From contig SVHX01000002.1 in assembly GCA_015055665.1 (NCBI GenBank), forward strand, positions 62,001 through 126,000: a stretch of 64,000 bases of DNA. Direction: 5' to 3'. The stretch is from Clostridiales bacterium (GTDB lineage: Bacteria; Bacillota; Clostridia; Christensenellales; UBA1242). The translations under genes were made by a program, and so were the position numbers. This document shows, piece after piece, positions 52,351-60,438 of this stretch. How positions within the stretch are numbered: position 1 is the first letter of the stretch; the number at the start of each line of letters is the position of its first letter. The notes beneath the pieces were generated by a model. That model had not been told where the DNA came from. It searched no databases and saw only the letters and a list, made by a program, of their open reading frames with translations.

Positions 52351-54234
52351 ATGTCTGGATTGGATGAGAAGACGTTAATTCAAATAATTAGATCAGATGA
52401 TCTAGAAGCTTTTTTGCGTCTTGCAGAAGATCGTAAGACATTGCTTAGCACTAGATTGGGCAGGTTTCCTCTACTATCAATAATGTATATGTACCGATCT
52501 CGAAAGTTGCTTAAGGCGTATGAGAAGCAATTGTGGTCGATAGATAAGTACAAAGAGCATGATGAGCCGAGTGTGCTTAGTAGCGATTTTCGCTTGATTG
52601 CAGGAAGGTCGCTTAGGTTATATGTTAATAACGAAATAGTATCGCCTCTGGAGATGCTGGCTCTCCTTGGCAAAGATAGTAAAGTTAAAAAGTTGTACTT
52701 GAAGATGCCGACAGATATTAATATTGAGCGAAGGTTGAGTGAAATATATACATCTTTGCAAGGTAGGAGGTTTGGATATGACGGCAACAAACTAAGACTA
52801 TCAAGAAAGGTTATCTCTAGGCACGAACAAAATGTCCTTACGCGTATGTTGACTATCTGTATAGGGCTGATAATGTTGGTGGGATCTGTGTTTGGTGTGT
52901 ATGTAGGAGTATTGGGAGATGGCTGGCTTAGTAGTGCGAAAATTTATAATGCTGCTCAGTTGAGCAAGGCTCTCAAGTCTTCGGGTAGATATAGGTTGAT
53001 GCGTGATATTGTTCTGGATGATTGGCAAGTGGTTGAAGAATTCTCTGGCAATCTTGATGGTAACGGGTGTTCGCTGATAGTAACGGATATCGACGCTCCG
53101 CTTATTAATAATCTTAAGGGAAGTGTATTTAATCTTAATATTGATGTAATAGATACGAAGATTGTGACTACTGGAAGCTTTGCCGTGCTTGTTGATAATT
53201 GCATAGGAACAATCTCTAATGTCGCTATAAAGTATAATGGAGAAGTTGAATTTGAAAGTGATGAATATAATAATTACTTTGCACTAATTGCAATTAATAA
53301 TTCAGGAAAGATTGAGAACTGTGAGGCTAGTATTACTGCTAAGATTACTTCGGTTGGAGATGGTGAGTTGTATGCTAGTGGTCTAGTTGGTAGTAACGAG
53401 GGAGAGATCGTTAATTGCAAATCAATGGGTAAGATTGATAGCGATAAGGTGGATCTCTCTGGATGTGTGTCTGTTAATCAAAAGACTGGAGTTGTTGGTA
53501 ATTTGGTTAATAATGTTGTGTTGTGTCAAACTTGCACAAATAGTGAGTGGTCGCCAATTGTAGCAGGTATTACGACAATTAACTATGGGTTAGTGTCAAA
53601 AAGTATTAATAATGCAAATTTGAAAATTGATGCAAATTATATTGATGAAACAAGGCAACGAGTATCTACTATTGGGGGTATATGTGGGATTAACTATATG
53701 GATATAAGTGATTGTTATAACAAGGGTAATCTTGATGTTGTGTCAACTGGAGTGATAGTCTATGCAGGAGGGATCAGTGGAGATTCCGTAACATCTATTA
53801 TTGATGATAAAGTGGTTAGTAGCAGAATAACATCCTGCGGAAACTCTGCAGATATTAATATCAATATTGTAGAAGATGATGTGTATGGTTTCGTTGGCGG
53901 TATAAGTGGATTCATGCAAGGCGAAATCAAGAGGTGTTTCTCAAGTGGTGACTTTGGTGCTGTGCCAACTCAAGATAAGTATTATGAGGGCGGTATCCTT
54001 GGTGGTTGTTATGCCAATACTGCTATATATGGAGATCAGGTTGCAATATTGAGTTATTACATTACTCCGAGTGATAACTTTTATTTAAGTTCTGGCAATG
54101 TTGACTTTGGCGTTGGTATGTTCTGGGGAAATTACAATATACTTTGCTACAACGATAGCATTGCTGTTAACGGTATAATTGCTAGTCCTACAATTGATCA
54201 ACTTAAATTATCGGGGGTGTATTATGAGTGTTAA
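52351..54234 (+). CDS. Single-pass membrane protein with extracellular beta-helix (GLUG-like) domain
   Basis: 627 residues. Residues ~1-120 are helical and faintly ankyrin-like (DLEAFLRLAEDRKTLL..., then SPLEMLALLGKD), residues ~120-160 are basic, and a transmembrane segment spans ~164-189. The rest contains repeating turns such as SGLVGSNEGEIVNCKSMG, GGICGINYMDISDCYNKG and GGISGFMQGEIKRCFSSG, which are GLUG-type repeats of a right-handed beta-helix facing outward. AGGAGG precedes the ATG 15 bp after the coiled-coil gene. It resembles the lipoprotein at 10707 only in its repeats. Confidence 0.8.
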   Translation: MSGLDEKTLIQIIRSDDLEAFLRLAEDRKTLLSTRLGRFPLLSIMYMYRSRKLLKAYEKQLWSIDKYKEHDEPSVLSSDFRLIAGRSLRLYVNNEIVSPLEMLALLGKDSKVKKLYLKMPTDINIERRLSEIYTSLQGRRFGYDGNKLRLSRKVISRHEQNVLTRMLTICIGLIMLVGSVFGVYVGVLGDGWLSSAKIYNAAQLSKALKSSGRYRLMRDIVLDDWQVVEEFSGNLDGNGCSLIVTDIDAPLINNLKGSVFNLNIDVIDTKIVTTGSFAVLVDNCIGTISNVAIKYNGEVEFESDEYNNYFALIAINNSGKIENCEASITAKITSVGDGELYASGLVGSNEGEIVNCKSMGKIDSDKVDLSGCVSVNQKTGVVGNLVNNVVLCQTCTNSEWSPIVAGITTINYGLVSKSINNANLKIDANYIDETRQRVSTIGGICGINYMDISDCYNKGNLDVVSTGVIVYAGGISGDSVTSIIDDKVVSSRITSCGNSADININIVEDDVYGFVGGISGFMQGEIKRCFSSGDFGAVPTQDKYYEGGILGGCYANTAIYGDQVAILSYYITPSDNFYLSSGNVDFGVGMFWGNYNILCYNDSIAVNGIIASPTIDQLKLSGVYYEC

Positions 54235-54436
54235 GTTGACTAGATTGCTCTGGGTAATTGTTGTAGTAATTGACGTAGTTGCTCTGCTAGCAGTTGTACC
54301 ATATATATGTATGGTTTTTGCCGGTAAGGTACTATCTATGGGATGGGTATCTTATCTATCAATTGCGTTACTCGTAATTAATTTTGTTTTTATTGTTTAT
54401 CTGATAATTATAAAAATCATTTATCGGGCTAAGTAA
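54224..54436 (+). CDS. Small two-helix membrane protein
   Basis: 70 residues with two transmembrane segments (about residues 7-30 and 40-62) and a basic end. The ATG at 54224 overlaps the previous stop by 11 bp and has GGGGGTG upstream; a longer frame starting at 54179 is not supported. Last gene of the five-gene operon. Function unknown; the size suits a toxin-like, holin-like or accessory anchor protein. Confidence 0.7.
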   Translation: MSVKLTRLLWVIVVVIDVVALLAVVPYICMVFAGKVLSMGWVSYLSIALLVINFVFIVYLIIIKIIYRAK

Positions 54437-54443
54437 TGTTAAT

Positions 54444-54580
54444 ATACATTATGTGTCATTGCTAACGCAATTCGGCAATTAACATTGCCTTTGGCTGACA
54501 AATCAGCCGACACAATAGTGAAACAGTCGTCAGTTCAATTCAAATATTGCTTCGCGCTGCTTGCTTGAACTTCCTATATT
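54444..54580 (+). repeat. Structured non-coding unit 1 of a tandem pair
   Basis: 137 nt. It starts with ATACATTATG and GCTAACGCAA, then two variable hairpins (GGCAAT/ATTGCC at 54474-54489 and GGCTGA/TCAGCC at 54493-54508). After these come ACAATAGTGAAA and AGTCGTC, and a third long hairpin closed by AGTTCAA/TTGAACT (54532-54571) with GCTTCGC inside. No ORF is visible. Confidence 0.75.
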
Positions 54581-54717
54581 ATACATTATGTAATGTTGCT
54601 AACGCAACTCGTGTGATTTTCATCACACAGGCAATAAATTGCCTATTACAATAGTGAAATAGTCGTCAGTTCAATTCAAATATTGCTTCGCACTGCTTGT
54701 TTGAACTTCCTATATTT
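54581..54717 (+). repeat. Structured non-coding unit 2 of a tandem pair
   Basis: Same architecture as unit 1, offset by 137 nt. The conserved blocks are nearly identical, but the variable hairpins are different sequences that still pair: GTGTGAT/ATCACAC (54611-54628) and GGCAA/TTGCC (54630-54643). The AGTTCAA/TTGAACT hairpin (54668-54707) is kept. This pattern suggests selection for RNA structure. Confidence 0.75.
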
Positions 54718-54734
54718 TTATATTTTGTAGAGTT

Positions 54735-54767
54735 CTTGATTGTGTGTAATCAAGGGCTCATTTTTTT
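54735..54767 (+). terminator. Putative terminator after the tandem RNA units
   Basis: CTTGATT/AATCAAG stem (54735-54754) with a 6-nt loop, then GGCTCA and seven T residues at 54761-54767. The stem-to-T distance is longer than ideal. Confidence 0.5.
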
Positions 54768-54791
54768 ATAAACTGCTTATTAAGTTGGGTA

Positions 54792-54820
54792 TTGACTTGT
54801 TGCCACGCATAGATTATACT
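54792..54820 (+). promoter_or_regulatory. Consensus promoter of the kinase-like gene
   Basis: TTGACT (54792-54797), 17-bp spacer, TATACT (54815-54820), 47 bp before the ATG. Confidence 0.7.
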
Positions 54821-54866
54821 TATAATAGAATTTATTTTTATTTACATATGTAAGGAGGTGATTGGT

Positions 54867-55826
54867 ATGGGATGCTTTGATGAATTAAAGATACATCTAA
54901 TAGAAAGAGATCGTTCGCTCTTTGTTCCTAAGGGTGGACTTAATCTAGAAGACTTTGTAGATAAGTGGGATAGTAAAATCTGTAACTTCAAAGACTATTG
55001 CGGTGAGTATTACATCAAGCCGGAGAGGTTTGGTATAGATGGGGAAAGTGTGTACAAGAAGAAGCAGATGGCTGGTGAGATACCGGCAGAGATTATTCTT
55101 GCTTATGCATATAATTTGCTAGGGTTGCCTTCGCCGATTGCATACCCATACTTTATGAAATCACACTTACCCGGATATATACTAAATCATGATGCTTGGA
55201 AGAATTCGACACTTGTTCCGACTGGAGTTGTTACTCGGGATGTTAGAGAAGTCTTTCCTACGGCTGTTCATAGGATGGATCGTGATTGTCATACGATTAA
55301 AGGGTTGTTTACATCTGATAATTGTTCGGATATTGCTCCTACTGGTAAGATGGATAAAGTAAAAGATACAATTGCGTCAATCGCATTTAATGATAAGGAT
55401 TCTGGATATGATAATTCGTATTGGCTTAGAGATAGTGCGGGCAATCATACTGGTGTTGTTCCGATAGATCATGGGTATAGTGGTAGAGATTCCATGTATC
55501 TGCGTCCGTATGATAAATTTTATCAAGGATTGTACATGGTTGGTGAGCATGGTTATAATGGTATGTTCTGTCCAGATGAAGATAGGGGCACGACAATGTA
55601 TTTCTTGAAGAAATTACTTGCGGGTGAAGAGGTGTGCGGAGTAAAGTTCTCGGATAACCAGATAAAAGAGCTTAATAGATTTATTCATCAAATTAAGCAA
55701 TTATCTTTTGACAAGATCGCAGATGCGTATAATGATCGATATAATTACAAGGTATCACCTAAGTACCTTGAGTCGCTAAAGTGGTCTAGAGATGATCTCT
55801 GCGGTAATCTTTTGGAAAGGGTGTAG
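54867..55826 (+). CDS. Putative HipA/phosphoinositide-kinase-like protein
   Basis: 319 residues. Kinase-like features appear in order: YYIKPE (K51, possible ATP lysine), then GEIPAEIILAYAYNLLGLPSPIAYPYF (E75 and the following helix, like the HipA 'amxLAxxxGipv' segment), the catalytic loop NDKDSGYDNSYW (D176, D178, N183) and DHG (201-203) in place of DFG. The ATG at 54867 is eight bases after AAGGAGG; a GTG inside that site is rejected. It is a single gene with its own promoter. Similar core to the gene at 43123. Activity is inferred. Confidence 0.5.
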   Translation: MGCFDELKIHLIERDRSLFVPKGGLNLEDFVDKWDSKICNFKDYCGEYYIKPERFGIDGESVYKKKQMAGEIPAEIILAYAYNLLGLPSPIAYPYFMKSHLPGYILNHDAWKNSTLVPTGVVTRDVREVFPTAVHRMDRDCHTIKGLFTSDNCSDIAPTGKMDKVKDTIASIAFNDKDSGYDNSYWLRDSAGNHTGVVPIDHGYSGRDSMYLRPYDKFYQGLYMVGEHGYNGMFCPDEDRGTTMYFLKKLLAGEEVCGVKFSDNQIKELNRFIHQIKQLSFDKIADAYNDRYNYKVSPKYLESLKWSRDDLCGNLLERV

Positions 55827-55976
55827 TAACCACCTATACGCTCGCTACGACTTTGTTTGTTGTAATGGAGCTGATTGGATGAATTTTGCCTCATTAATAT
55901 ATTTTGTAAATACTTGCATTAATTTCATGGAAAATGTTGAGTTTTGTGATATAATAAATCATGTAAAGGAGTTGTT

Positions 55977-56684
55977 ATGGAAACAAAAGAAGAAGTAATT
56001 ATCGAGAAAGAAAAACCAAGTAAGCTAAAAAGGTCTATAAAAAGAATTGTTTTGCTATTCAATCTATTGGTCATAGCGGTATATACAACATTTTCTGTTA
56101 TAAGCATCATGAAAGATTATGGCAGTGTGTATACATATATTCTAATTGGATTGGTTGCGTTTAATATTGTATTGAGCTTGTTTATTGCAATATTTAATTT
56201 TGCTGGCAAAAAGAAACAAGCAAGGGTACTAAAAGATGGCAAGTCGATTATTGCAATCTTTAAGAAAGTTCTTAATCTATCTAACCTAGTAATGGGTGTA
56301 ATCTCTGCTATTGCGTCATTTAACATCAAGGATTCGTCTTCGGTGCTTTCGCTAGTAATATTGATTGTGTCTATTACGCTAGTAGTCATGCAGATAATGT
56401 TTGCAATATTTATGTTCTTCATCAAAAAGTATATTAAGCGTAAGGCACGCAAGGTATCTGCTAGAGTAAGAGAGAGTGCAGTTGCTGTTAAGGACAAGGT
56501 AAAGACCAGTGTTGAGTCGACTAAAGAGAAGATAGCAGATGGTGTTGAGGTTACCAAGGATAAGATAAAAGATGGTGCGGATGCTATGAAAGATAAGGTT
56601 AAAGGCGGTATGAGCACAATAAAGTCTAAACTTAACAAACTAATCTCTAAAGATGATGACGATACCAATAGTGATGCTAGTTAG
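55977..56684 (+). CDS. Four-helix membrane protein with amphipathic 11-mer tail
   Basis: Four hydrophobic segments in residues ~20-150 followed by a basic linker and a tail of about 75 residues made of 11-residue units (VKDKVKTSVES, TKEKIADGVEV, TKDKIKDGADA, MKDKVKGGMST and so on). Such units resemble LEA/apolipoprotein-type amphipathic helices that lie on membranes or stabilise under stress. The tail ends in an acidic Asp run. AAAGGAG precedes the ATG. Function unknown. Confidence 0.7.
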   Translation: METKEEVIIEKEKPSKLKRSIKRIVLLFNLLVIAVYTTFSVISIMKDYGSVYTYILIGLVAFNIVLSLFIAIFNFAGKKKQARVLKDGKSIIAIFKKVLNLSNLVMGVISAIASFNIKDSSSVLSLVILIVSITLVVMQIMFAIFMFFIKKYIKRKARKVSARVRESAVAVKDKVKTSVESTKEKIADGVEVTKDKIKDGADAMKDKVKGGMSTIKSKLNKLISKDDDDTNSDAS

Positions 56685-56784
56685 GCGTTTTTAGGAATTA
56701 TTAAATAATACATATTAAGAAGTGTAATTTAATTAAATTATGCTTCTTATTTTTGTTGAAAACATATACAAAAGTGGGAATATT

Positions 56785-56793
56785 TGCTATAAT
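56785..56793 (+). promoter_or_regulatory. Extended -10 promoter of the Nudix gene
   Basis: TGCTATAAT with no good -35 at normal spacing; a TTGAAA lies 26 bp upstream of the -10, too far for a standard promoter. The start would be near 56800. Confidence 0.4.
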
Positions 56794-56820
56794 AGTGGTA
56801 TAAATATGAGGTATTTAATT

Positions 56821-57375
56821 ATGGAAGAAATATTTGATGTATTCAGTAGAGATGGAATTTATCTTGGAATAAAACCAAAATCTTTCTGTCATTCGCCCAA
56901 TCCGGGTGTTTATCATAAACCCGTTTGGATTTGGATTATTAATAAAAAGGGAGAAATTTTGCTTCAGAAAAGGGCAGAAACAAAGAAATGGTTGCCAAAC
57001 AAGTGGGATAGTTCTGCAACGGGTCATGTTGTTGCTGGAGAGTCGATGCTACAAGGCTGTAAAAGAGAAGTCTATGAAGAACTCGGTATTGATGTGAGTG
57101 AATCTGAGTTTGAGTTTTGGGGTGAATATATAGCAGATACAGTTTGGGAACTAGGTCAGATCTATAAATTAGAAAACGATTGTGGTATAGATCAAATGAA
57201 AATGCAAATTGAAGAAGTGTCGGAGTTGCAATGGGTTCCATTTAAAGAATTCGAAAAGTTATTTTATTCTGAAGATTTCGTTCCTTACGATAAAGAATAT
57301 AAAAACTTTATTCTTGAAAAGATTAAAAATCACTATAATCAGAAGATTGGACTAAACGAAATAGAAAAAATATAG
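56821..57375 (+). CDS. Nudix hydrolase (isopentenyl-diphosphate isomerase-like subgroup)
   Basis: 185 residues. The Nudix box is intact: GHVVAGESMLQGCKREVYEELGI (G, E, REVYEEL). The upstream WDSSATGHV and KRAETKKWLPNKW features resemble the IPP isomerase/YfcD subgroup of Nudix enzymes, so the substrate could be a diphosphate other than a nucleotide. ATG 56821 follows GAGGT by nine bases; in-frame ATG 56806 is an alternative. Codons here favour AAA for lysine, unlike most neighbours to the left. Ends in a bidirectional terminator. Confidence 0.85.
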   Translation: MEEIFDVFSRDGIYLGIKPKSFCHSPNPGVYHKPVWIWIINKKGEILLQKRAETKKWLPNKWDSSATGHVVAGESMLQGCKREVYEELGIDVSESEFEFWGEYIADTVWELGQIYKLENDCGIDQMKMQIEEVSELQWVPFKEFEKLFYSEDFVPYDKEYKNFILEKIKNHYNQKIGLNEIEKI

Positions 57376-57397
57376 TATAAAGAGCATAAAAAATATG

Positions 57398-57430
57398 AAG
57401 AGGAACTTAACTAATTAAGTTCCTCTTTTT
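57398..57430. terminator. Bidirectional terminator between the Nudix and TetR genes
   Basis: Perfect 13-bp stem AAGAGGAACTTAA/TTAAGTTCCTCTT with loop CTAA and T run; it overlaps the TetR stop region. Confidence 0.92.
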
Positions 57431-57971
57431 AAGCTTCTCTATTCTTGTATTCTTCTAGAAGAAGGCTTGCCATTTGTTCGGGTGTTTCCTTACAATCTCG
57501 TTCTAGCCATATTCTGCACATTTCTTTAATTCCTGCTCCAAAGAAACTTCCTCGATAATAAATCCCCATATCAAAAGATGAGGAAACTTCTGAGTCTTTG
57601 CCAATATACTCTAAGCATTTATTTTTCGTATCGTGTTCTGCAAAGGTGGTATAGGGGATATTTAAAAATGCCTTGTAAAAATATTTGTTATCTTTGACAA
57701 ATGTAAACATCTCTACCATTGCCTCATGAGATCGCCTCTTGCCAAAGTCAAAAATTCCAGCAGTTTCTTGTGCAAACTTTTTCTCTACCTTGATAATTAA
57801 ATCGTTGATGTCGGTATAATGGCAATAAAAAGTGCTTCTATTGATGCCCGCTTGCTTGCAAATTTGGCTGATTGTAATCTCGTCGTACTTATATTTTTCT
57901 AACAAAAACAAGAAGGCGTGTTCTATCTTGTCACTGCTAGTTTTATACCTAGAATTATTCTTAATATTCAT
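57429..57971 (-). CDS. TetR/AcrR-family transcriptional regulator
   Basis: 180 residues. The N-terminal HTH is clear: YDEITISQICKQAGINRSTFYCHYTDINDLI (about residues 34-64). The C-terminal ligand domain is poorly conserved, as usual for the family. Divergent from the Lys-rich small gene and the two ABC pairs, it probably represses them through the GTGTTGGAAT sites in the shared spacer. The ligand is unknown. Confidence 0.9.
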   Translation of the reverse strand: MNIKNNSRYKTSSDKIEHAFLFLLEKYKYDEITISQICKQAGINRSTFYCHYTDINDLIIKVEKKFAQETAGIFDFGKRRSHEAMVEMFTFVKDNKYFYKAFLNIPYTTFAEHDTKNKCLEYIGKDSEVSSSFDMGIYYRGSFFGAGIKEMCRIWLERDCKETPEQMASLLLEEYKNREA

Positions 57972-58007
57972 ATTTCTCTCCTCAATATTGCGACATATAA
58001 TACCAAT

Positions 58008-58034
58008 GTGTTGGAATATTTGATTAATCCAACA
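58008..58034. promoter_or_regulatory. Candidate TetR operator
   Basis: Inverted repeat TGTTGGA...TCCAACA (58009-58015 and 58028-58034). The 10-mer GTGTTGGAAT (58008-58017) recurs at 58118-58127, right after the promoter of the divergent operon. Plausible binding sites for the TetR protein encoded at 57429. Confidence 0.5.
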
Positions 58035-58072
58035 AAGTGTCTATTTTTGTAGTGTGCAAATTTTTTTAATCG

Positions 58073-58127
58073 TTGTAAATTCAAAAATAATCTACTATAA
58101 TCTTATTAGAAAGTCAAGTGTTGGAAT
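58073..58127 (+). promoter_or_regulatory. Promoter of the small Lys-rich gene with operator half-site
   Basis: TTGTAA (58073-58078), 17-bp spacer, TATAAT (58096-58101), then GTGTTGGAAT at 58118-58127, about 10-20 nt downstream of the expected start. Confidence 0.55.
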
Positions 58128-58167
58128 AATGCCTGATAAAAATTTATAAATTAAAGGAGATTAATTC

Positions 58168-58542
58168 ATGGAAGATAAAAAAGTTGAAATGGAAGAAAAG
58201 GTAGAAAAAAAGGACAATATCTTTAAAAAAGCTGGAAGGGGATTAAAAAAGGCTTTCAAGGACATGGGAGAAAATGCAAAGGCTCAACACGAAGTAGACA
58301 AAGCAAATTTTGCAGCGGCAAAAGCAGAAGCAAAGGCAAATTTTGAAGAAAATCGTGGGACTAATACATTTAAAAAAGCAAAGGCACAAGCAAAGCAGTC
58401 TTGGGATGATGCTCATATGAGTCCTGCAGAGAGAACTGCAAAAACAAGAGAGGAACAAAGAAAGCAAATTGAAGAAGCTAACGAAAGAATAAGGCTTGCT
58501 AACGAAAGATACGAGGCTGCAAGAGTAGATAAGAAGAAATAA
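58168..58542 (+). CDS. Small Lys/Glu/Ala-rich helical protein
   Basis: 124 residues, very highly charged, with no hydrophobic segment and a likely continuous helix over residues ~20-120. AAAGGAG precedes the ATG. It sits between the TetR gene and the ABC transporters and shares the presumed operator. Not recognised; could be a membrane-surface or nucleic-acid-associated stress protein. Confidence 0.65.
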   Translation: MEDKKVEMEEKVEKKDNIFKKAGRGLKKAFKDMGENAKAQHEVDKANFAAAKAEAKANFEENRGTNTFKKAKAQAKQSWDDAHMSPAERTAKTREEQRKQIEEANERIRLANERYEAARVDKKK

Positions 58543-58701
58543 ACAGTCGGAATAAATTGCAAACAAGTTGGATTATTACTACTTTGCAAATAAACTTGCC
58601 GTGAAAGTTATCCATTTGTTTGATTAAATATCAGTTGCTATCAAATATCCCGTTGGGATGCTTGATGACAATTTCCGATTATATAAATAGGAGATTATGG
58701 T

Positions 58702-59604
58702 ATGAACGCTATAGAAATTAAAGGATTAAAGAAGTCGTTTAGAGGGATGTATGCGTTAAACGGGCTTGATATGACCGTGCCGGTTGGTTCTATATATGGA
58801 TTTATTGGAGAAAACGGTAGTGGCAAATCTACGACGGAGAAGCTTATTTGTGGACATTTGGTTAAGGATAGTGGAACTATTAAGCTATTTGGCAAAGATT
58901 ATACTGATGCGGGTATTAGGGTAAGAGTAGGGGCGTTAATTGAAAACGCTGGGTGTTTCCCTGGTTCTAGTATATATATGAATCTTAAAATGCAGTGTCT
59001 AAACTTAGGTATTAATAATGCTGATGAAGAGATTGCCAGAGTACTTAAGATAGTAAGGATGGAAGAGAATCGAGAACTCAAATTCAAAAAATGTTCGCTT
59101 GGTATGAAGCAAAGAGTTGGTATTGCAATGGCACTTCTTGGAAGCCCTGCATTGCTCATATTAGATGAGCCAATAAATGGATTGGATACCGATGGCATGA
59201 GAATAATGAGAGAAATCTTGGTGGATATTACTCAAAATTACAATTGTACAGTTCTGATTTCTTCTCATATACTTGGCGAACTTGAAAAGATTGCAACCCA
59301 TTACGGTATTATTCGTGGAGGCAAGATGGTACAAGAACTAACTGCCAAAGAGATGGAAGCAAGGGCAAGAGTTTTCGTTTCTTTGAAAGTTAATGATGTC
59401 AAGAAGGCGATAACACTGCTAAAGAAATCCTATAAAAATGTTCGCGAAGAGCAAGAGTATGTGAGGGTTTATGATGAAGAAGATGTTGATGGTATTGTAA
59501 AGAAATTACTAGAAAACAACATTATTCCTAGCGAAATTAAGAAAAATAAAGTAGGGCTCGAGGAGTATTATATTGAACTAATGTCGGGTAAGGGGGATAA
59601 ATAA
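58702..59604 (+). CDS. ABC transporter ATP-binding protein (ABC-2 type), copy 1
   Basis: 300 residues. Walker A GENGSGKST near 35, the signature helix written CSLGMKQR instead of LSGGQ, Walker B LLILDEPINGLD and SSHILGELEKIATHY (H-loop). Residues ~220-300 are a C-terminal extension seen in bacitracin/lantibiotic-type exporters. A permease follows after 1 bp. Near-duplicate of the ATPase at 60439, with most motif blocks identical. Confidence 0.92.
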   Translation: MNAIEIKGLKKSFRGMYALNGLDMTVPVGSIYGFIGENGSGKSTTEKLICGHLVKDSGTIKLFGKDYTDAGIRVRVGALIENAGCFPGSSIYMNLKMQCLNLGINNADEEIARVLKIVRMEENRELKFKKCSLGMKQRVGIAMALLGSPALLILDEPINGLDTDGMRIMREILVDITQNYNCTVLISSHILGELEKIATHYGIIRGGKMVQELTAKEMEARARVFVSLKVNDVKKAITLLKKSYKNVREEQEYVRVYDEEDVDGIVKKLLENNIIPSEIKKNKVGLEEYYIELMSGKGDK

Positions 59605-59605
59605 T

Positions 59606-60427
59606 ATGGAAAAAACAACTAATTTAAAATTTGATGCCCCTAGCTTTTTTCAAAGAATCAAGGGGATGCTACTGGTAGACTTTTATAGATTATTTCATAC
59701 GCCATTATTTTATATATTCCTAGCAATTGCAGCGATTATTCCTGCTATGATAATAGGAACAACTGGCATGGAAGATTCTCAGACTGGGGCACTATTTACT
59801 AATGTTTGGCAAGCGATAGCAGTGGAGAAACCGCTATATGTTATTGAAAATATCGGACAATATGCCAATATGAATATGGTATTCATATTTGGTGGAATAA
59901 TGGTATCAATATTCATTGGACACGATTACAAAAGTGGTTATGTTAAGCAGTTATTCACCACTCATGCCCAAAAACAAGATTATATGATGAGCAAATCTCT
60001 GACTTGCGCATTTGCAATGGCTTGTATGTGTATAACTTATTTGCTTGGAACAGTTCTAGCAGGGGCACTTGTTGGTTTATCTTTTAGTGTTAATGCTGGC
60101 TCTCTAATATGTGCCTTGATTGGCAAATTAATTATGAGTTTAGGCTGGGCAAGCTTATATGTATTTTTAAATATTATATTTAGGAAGCATTTTTGGATTT
60201 CTATTATATCGTCGTTCTTTTTTGGAACAGGTATCTTGATTATTGGTGCGGCTGCAATTCTAGGTAATTCTAGTATACTTAATATTTTCTTGTATGGCTC
60301 ATCAGTTTTTGCGTGCTTATCCAGCAATTTCTTGTCAGTAATTATTTGTACAATTTGCTCAGTGTTTTGGGCATTTATCTATAACTTACTAGGCACTTAT
60401 ATTTTAAATAAGAGTGACGTGTATTAG
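59606..60427 (+). CDS. ABC-2 type permease, copy 1
   Basis: 273 residues with about six transmembrane segments and a cytosolic N-terminus of ~30 residues. The MLLVDFYRLFHTPLFYIFLAIAAII opening also occurs, modified, in copy 2. Begins 1 bp after the ATPase stop. Confidence 0.88.
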   Translation: MEKTTNLKFDAPSFFQRIKGMLLVDFYRLFHTPLFYIFLAIAAIIPAMIIGTTGMEDSQTGALFTNVWQAIAVEKPLYVIENIGQYANMNMVFIFGGIMVSIFIGHDYKSGYVKQLFTTHAQKQDYMMSKSLTCAFAMACMCITYLLGTVLAGALVGLSFSVNAGSLICALIGKLIMSLGWASLYVFLNIIFRKHFWISIISSFFFGTGILIIGAAAILGNSSILNIFLYGSSVFACLSSNFLSVIICTICSVFWAFIYNLLGTYILNKSDVY

Positions 60428-60438
60428 GAGGTGTGGAT

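Noticed and set aside
54421..54860. Short frames within the tandem repeat region
   Set aside because: Stops are frequent in all frames and the conserved blocks change frame between units; RNA structure explains the pattern better.
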